DNA of 64,000 nucleotides, taken from Kocuria rosea subsp. polaris (GTDB lineage Bacteria; Actinomycetota; Actinomycetes; Actinomycetales; Micrococcaceae). Shown piece by piece: positions 63,795 to 64,000 of the stretch. The first letter of the stretch is position 1. The number at the start of each line of letters is the position of its first letter. Location of the stretch: positions 62,001 to 126,000 of the forward strand of contig MLDA01000008.1 in NCBI GenBank assembly GCA_023896275.1, in the 5' to 3' direction. Below the pieces are notes generated by a model. The model had not been told where the DNA came from and ran no database searches. It worked only from the letters and a program-made list of their open reading frames with translations. The position numbers and the translations under genes are program-made.

Positions 63795-64000
63795 CTACTT
63801 CTGCTGCTTGCGGACCTTGGCGATCACGACGACGACGGCGGCGATCGCGGCAAGCGCGAGGATGATCACCACGGCCGGCCCGGCCCAGCCGCTGGCTTCG
63901 TCCAGCTCGAGTTCGAGCGGGCCACTCGTGGCCGGCTCGTCCGGATTCATCGCTGGGTCGGAGGCGGCGGCGGTCGGCTCGGCCGACGCTTCCGCGCCGT
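63795..64000 (-). CDS. C-terminal part of a CopC- or YcnI-like copper protein (truncated by the window)
   Basis: Last 67 codons of a gene whose start is beyond the edge. An Ala/Ser/Thr/Glu-rich linker (PTAAASDPAMNPDEPATSG) leads to one membrane helix (AGPAVVIILALAAIAAVVVVIA) and a basic end KVRKQQK. Such tails anchor actinobacterial CopC and YcnI proteins. The gene is 9 bases upstream of CopD-CtaG on the same strand, so it is probably in the same operon. The assignment rests on this tail and the neighbour only. Confidence 0.55.
   Translation of the reverse strand, partial: GAEASAEPTAAASDPAMNPDEPATSGPLELELDEASGWAGPAVVIILALAAIAAVVVVIAKVRKQQK

Overview
The window is a chromosomal segment of a high-GC Gram-positive bacterium. 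The class is clear: an actinobacterial dnaK-grpE-dnaJ-hspR operon with HspR (HAIR) boxes, a DUF222/HNH protein, a GTG-rich set of starts, a CtaG-CopD fusion and a bifunctional-type Dcd. The gene set looks most like Micrococcaceae (Arthrobacter and relatives); that family-level call is inference. I see no insertion sequence, integrase, CRISPR array or rRNA. Gene density is high, and the only stretch of clearly different composition is about 21.1-25.1 kb.

Layout. 0-2.5 kb: the start of a PotA-type ABC ATPase gene, divergent from a FadR-type GntR regulator and a cytosolic Cache-domain protein, with an 8-bp inverted repeat between them. 2.5-7.6 kb: an AMIN-like lipoprotein and the dnaK-grpE-dnaJ-hspR operon, whose strong promoter lies between two HAIR boxes. 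7.6-13.1 kb: a secreted trypsin-fold protease, an MMPL exporter with a divergent MarR regulator, and a DEAD-box helicase. 13.3-21.1 kb: a LysE exporter, a one-chain dihydroxyacetone kinase, a low-molecular-weight tyrosine phosphatase, a P-loop kinase/PabB fusion, cardiolipin synthase, and PabC.

21.1-25.1 kb is a lower-GC accessory cassette: promoter, uncertain small ORF, cysteine-rich lipoprotein, membrane-anchored peptidoglycan-binding protein, ABC ATPase and MacB-like permease, all on one strand and mostly overlapping. 25.2-30.2 kb: a DUF222/HNH protein and a thiamine-precursor ECF transporter (ykoE plus an A-A-T fusion) under a TPP riboswitch with a Shine-Dalgarno-sequestering hairpin. 30.2-36.9 kb: DUF4235 and a complete mrp/mnh Na+/H+ antiporter operon with an A-B fusion.

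37-46 kb: a UMF1-type MFS protein, dcd, a VanY-type carboxypeptidase, tryptophan 2,3-dioxygenase, class I fumarase, an SseB-like protein, a Bcr/CflA exporter, tRNA-Gly(CCC), panD and an AEC carrier. 46-54.8 kb is a sulfur-amino-acid block: a polar amino-acid ABC importer (possibly cystine), a metB-like gene, metY, metE and metF, with a SAM-I riboswitch plus terminator ahead of metF-metE. 54.9-64 kb: a DUF853 ATPase with a membrane-anchored partner, an MFS exporter behind a perfect 16-bp inverted repeat, a thioredoxin-NHL protein, a lipoprotein, a CopD-CtaG fusion and the C-terminal tail of a CopC- or YcnI-like protein at the right edge.

Links between genes: pabB and pabC flank cardiolipin synthase and together convert chorismate to 4-aminobenzoate. 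The ABC importer, metB, metY, metE and metF form one sulfur-assimilation neighbourhood. CopD-CtaG and the terminal gene suggest copper delivery to cytochrome oxidase. The best candidates for something undescribed are the 21-25 kb export cassette, the kinase-PabB fusion, the Cache/FadR pair and the 16-bp inverted repeat at 58.8 kb.
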